Assembly (NCBI GenBank): GCA_023441625.1
Contig: JAEZOA010000032.1
Span: forward strand, 1-15,334
DNA from: Bacillota bacterium
Lineage (GTDB): Bacteria > Bacillota > Clostridia > Acetivibrionales > DSM-1351
Reading direction: 5' to 3'
Length of the DNA: 15,334 nucleotides
Shown here piece after piece: positions 12,604 through 15,334 of this stretch. Below the pieces are notes generated by a model, which saw nothing but the letters and a program-made list of their open reading frames with translations, had not been told where the DNA came from and made no database searches. Every line of letters begins with the position of its first letter. Position 1 is the stretch's first letter. A program made the position numbers and the translations under genes.

Positions 12604-15204
12604 ATGAAAATAACTAAACAAATTAAAAAAAATAATGGCTCAACACTAACATTGGTACTATTTATGCTATTCATGCTATCTGTTACGGCAATTGCAGTCA
12701 TAACTTTAACTGGATCTGAATTAAGTATGAGTGTAATGACTAATGATAGAGGCAATGCTCTTATGGCTGCGCAGGCAGGGGCAGAGAAGGCGGCACAGGT
12801 AATTGATGAAGCAGTAGCCAAAGCACAGGAGGATGCTAGGGTAGAGGCAAGTATTCAAGTAGAGAATATAATTGATGGTTTTAAATATGAAGCATCAGAG
12901 CCGCAAGAACCAATACCTGAAACTTCGCCATTTTATAAAGTGATAGATAATCCTAAACCAGATGAAATAGTTGTCTTAAATGAAAAAGAACTGAACAAAA
13001 TATATGAAGCTGAATACAGATATCAGTTTAATAAAAGGATTTATAAATGGATTGATGATCAAATAAACGCACCGGAAACAGGTAAATTAGCTGATTTTCC
13101 ATTAATGAAAAATACACAAAATAGAATAATAAATAATTCTGAGCTGGTTAACGGAGTATTTAGCTATACAGATATTATATTAGGCTACTCAAACGCTCAA
13201 ACCCATAAGTCCTTAGATAATAAAAACTTCTCAACACCATATAATCCATTAGAAAAAATAAAAATTAAGACCTTAGGAGAGTATAAATCTACAGCTAATG
13301 GTTCTAACTATAAACGAAGCATTGAAGCAGAATTTGGTTTTGCAACTGGCTCAATAAAGGACAGCACAGGTAATCAAACATACGAAATTCCTATTTCATA
13401 TGGAAAGCTAACTAAGGTTAGAGTAAATGAAAAAAAAGATAAGCCTTCAATATTAACAAAAGCACTTATTGCTAAGAAGAATATTATTTCTATTGATGGG
13501 ACAGTAAAGGTAAAAGGTGATACAGTATGTTTTGGAACTATACCACAAACCAGTGATAGTAAAATAGACTATACTACAGATAGCTATAAGTTTGGTGGAA
13601 TTTTGGCAGGAATGGTATCTTCAAAGAATAGTTATGTATATGATATTTGGAATGACAGCGAAAATATTTATGGAACAAAGGGCCTAAAGGAAGATATGCA
13701 AGCATCATTGAGTAAAGGTGACGAATTTTTTAATATAAACCATGCAGGTTCGTTTGTTTTTAATGGTAATGTTGGGACTATGGCTTATTTACATTCTTTA
13801 TTCAGCATGGATAGTTTAAAATCAAATATAACTGTAAATGGGAGTACTTTTGCCAGAAGTGTTAAAATTGAAAGTGAATCTAATTATTCTGAAACTAAGC
13901 TTAGAGATGTTTATACTTATGATGATTTAAGGATTGATGGTTATAATTCGAGTGTAGAAATTGGTAGCCAGGGCAGTGAAGGGACTCTTGTTGGACTCAA
14001 TGAAGGAAGCTTTTTTGATAATACATCAAGTGCCGTAATTGTTGCAGGAGATTCAAAACTTAAGATAAATGGAAGTGTCTATGTTGGTGGAACCACATTT
14101 TATAGTGATTATAAAAATGAAGATTCTCTTACACCAAACTATGATAATCCTTATGCATCCGGAATGTCCATACAGAAATCGGATAACAGACCTGCAGAAG
14201 CGTTTGAAAAGTATGTAGAAAATGATATTGACCCTGACCCTGATCCTTACAAATATCCAGGTAATGTATTTTATAAGTATTATAATAACAATAATAATGG
14301 AACTTATGTAAATATATCGAAATTAAATGATACTGAAAAGTTAGTTTGGGCTAAATATAAAACTGGGCCTTCAACAAGCGTTGATATGATGGAAGGAAGT
14401 AAAATTGGAACTGAAACTCATTATTTTGATATTATGGCGAAGGCCATGCATATTAAAAAGATTTGGGAAGAATTCTGGAATGATCCGGGATATGGTTCAT
14501 ACATAAATACTGGAGATATAATAATAGAGCCTGAAAATGATGAGGGTAAAATTAAGGGCTGGTGTAACGGAGGGGTTGGTGCAAACGGTAAAGTTTATGG
14601 ACCATATGGTGGATTCACAGAAAATACGACTATTTATGGACGAAAGAAAAATGCTGGTTTTAAAGACTACAAAGAAATAATGGATCTGTTTATAAGCAGT
14701 GATAATGACTTTAAAGAACCCACACTTTCAAATATTACAAATCAATTTGCTAATAGTGTTAATAAATATGCTTGGACATCATCATCAGAAATTATAAAAA
14801 CCCAACCATCAAAACTCATAGTATGCTTTAGTACTAGTAATGTTGTTCTTGAGCAAAGATTTATTAAGAACGATTCATATTCACAAAGCTTTACCGATAC
14901 TGAGGTACAACCAGATGGATACCTAAAAGGTATAATTTATTCTGAAGGCGATATATATGTAAAGCCTGGTACAAAGTTTAAAGGAATTTTAATCGCAGAG
15001 GGTAATATTGTTTTCTTGGGTGATGCCGAAATTATATATGATGAAGCTGTAGTTGATCTTGTATTGAATGAAGAGCTTTCAGCAGGAAACTTTTTTAAAC
15101 ATACTGCAAAAGATTTGATAATGAATGACCCAAAGGCTTTAATTCAGACAATTAAAAAGAGGGATGTCAAAAACATCAAAATACTCAGTTGGAAAGAAGT
15201 ATAG
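12604..15204 (+). CDS. Giant PilX-like minor pilin, candidate tip or adhesin subunit
   Basis: The 866-residue protein starts with a type III signal: leader ending KKNNG (cut after Gly12), then STLTLVLFMLFMLSV. A PilX-type continuation follows, with RGNALMAAQAGAEKAAQV (49-66). The +5 residue is Leu17, so the conserved Glu is missing, as in GspK-type tip pseudopilins. Residues 60-160 look helical and acidic. From about 285 to 500, and again 733-815, short strands with recurring gly-x-val and asn-gly turns (for example LKINGSVYVGGTTF at 486-499 and YLKGIIYSEGDIYVKPGTKF at 773-792) suggest a beta-solenoid. An acidic DIDPDPDPYKY (541-551) may bind calcium, and an Asn run lies at 561-565. AGGTGA (12592-12597), overlapping the previous stop, precedes the ATG by 6 nt. 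Signal and PilX region are clear; tip function is inferred. Confidence 0.83.
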   Translation: MKITKQIKKNNGSTLTLVLFMLFMLSVTAIAVITLTGSELSMSVMTNDRGNALMAAQAGAEKAAQVIDEAVAKAQEDARVEASIQVENIIDGFKYEASEPQEPIPETSPFYKVIDNPKPDEIVVLNEKELNKIYEAEYRYQFNKRIYKWIDDQINAPETGKLADFPLMKNTQNRIINNSELVNGVFSYTDIILGYSNAQTHKSLDNKNFSTPYNPLEKIKIKTLGEYKSTANGSNYKRSIEAEFGFATGSIKDSTGNQTYEIPISYGKLTKVRVNEKKDKPSILTKALIAKKNIISIDGTVKVKGDTVCFGTIPQTSDSKIDYTTDSYKFGGILAGMVSSKNSYVYDIWNDSENIYGTKGLKEDMQASLSKGDEFFNINHAGSFVFNGNVGTMAYLHSLFSMDSLKSNITVNGSTFARSVKIESESNYSETKLRDVYTYDDLRIDGYNSSVEIGSQGSEGTLVGLNEGSFFDNTSSAVIVAGDSKLKINGSVYVGGTTFYSDYKNEDSLTPNYDNPYASGMSIQKSDNRPAEAFEKYVENDIDPDPDPYKYPGNVFYKYYNNNNNGTYVNISKLNDTEKLVWAKYKTGPSTSVDMMEGSKIGTETHYFDIMAKAMHIKKIWEEFWNDPGYGSYINTGDIIIEPENDEGKIKGWCNGGVGANGKVYGPYGGFTENTTIYGRKKNAGFKDYKEIMDLFISSDNDFKEPTLSNITNQFANSVNKYAWTSSSEIIKTQPSKLIVCFSTSNVVLEQRFIKNDSYSQSFTDTEVQPDGYLKGIIYSEGDIYVKPGTKFKGILIAEGNIVFLGDAEIIYDEAVVDLVLNEELSAGNFFKHTAKDLIMNDPKALIQTIKKRDVKNIKILSWKEV

Positions 15205-15334
15205 TATAGTTACAGTTCAGATGTAGTTTATTGATAATTTCCAGAGCATCAGTTTCTAATATTCAAAATATCTTCTAAATAAGGTAGTAAAATTAAATAT
15301 AATTTGAGTATAAAAAAACAAGTTAAAAGCCAGT

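Noticed and set aside
15231..15260. TTGATA with TCTAAT 18 nt later as a promoter for a gene beyond the window
   Set aside because: The -10 match is poor and no downstream gene is visible to support it.

Overview
The window looks like chromosomal DNA from a low-GC Gram-positive anaerobe of the class Clostridia. This rests on the AT-rich composition, the strong AGGAGG-type ribosome binding sites with some TTG starts, the Firmicute-like 5S rRNA, and a type IV pilus (T4P) gene set with no outer-membrane secretin (PilQ) or PilP. The flavour resembles the Ruminiclostridium / cellulolytic Clostridium group, but that placement is a guess from memory of family resemblance. All recognised genes lie on the + strand.

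Region 1 (about 1-240) is the tail of an rRNA operon: a 5S rRNA, a tRNA-Asn(GTT) with an encoded CCA end, and a hairpin terminator. Region 2 (about 298-1930) is a self-contained two-gene unit. It has a sigma-A-like promoter with an inverted repeat just downstream that could be an operator, then a TetR-family repressor, an alpha/beta hydrolase 12 nt behind it, and a strong terminator. Nothing links this unit to pili.

Region 3 (about 2072-15204) is a long co-directional T4P cluster in the order pilB, pilT, pilC, pilA, pilD, pilM, prepilin, pilN-like, pilO-like, prepilin (PilV-like), PilX-like. PilB is the extension motor and carries an N-terminal MshEN-type tandem motif that predicts c-di-GMP control. 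PilT is the retraction motor, PilC the inner-membrane platform and PilD the prepilin peptidase/methylase. PilM, PilN and PilO form the cytoplasmic-to-membrane alignment complex. PilA is the probable major pilin, and three further type III signal proteins are the probable minor pilins or tip. Most gene junctions after pilT are tight (overlaps of 11 nt up to gaps of about 40 nt), consistent with one operon that may have a second promoter before pilT.

The second half of the cluster is the unusual part. The PilN-like protein carries an extra C-terminal domain that resembles the PsbP/DcrB fold. The PilO-like protein is roughly twice the usual length, with a beta-rich C-terminal half and a low-complexity insert. 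The last gene encodes an 866-residue PilX-like protein without the conserved Glu+5 and with a large region predicted to be beta-solenoid-like, a good candidate for a pilus-tip or adhesin subunit. The last 130 nt (15205-15334) are AT-rich; I see no gene or convincing terminator there.
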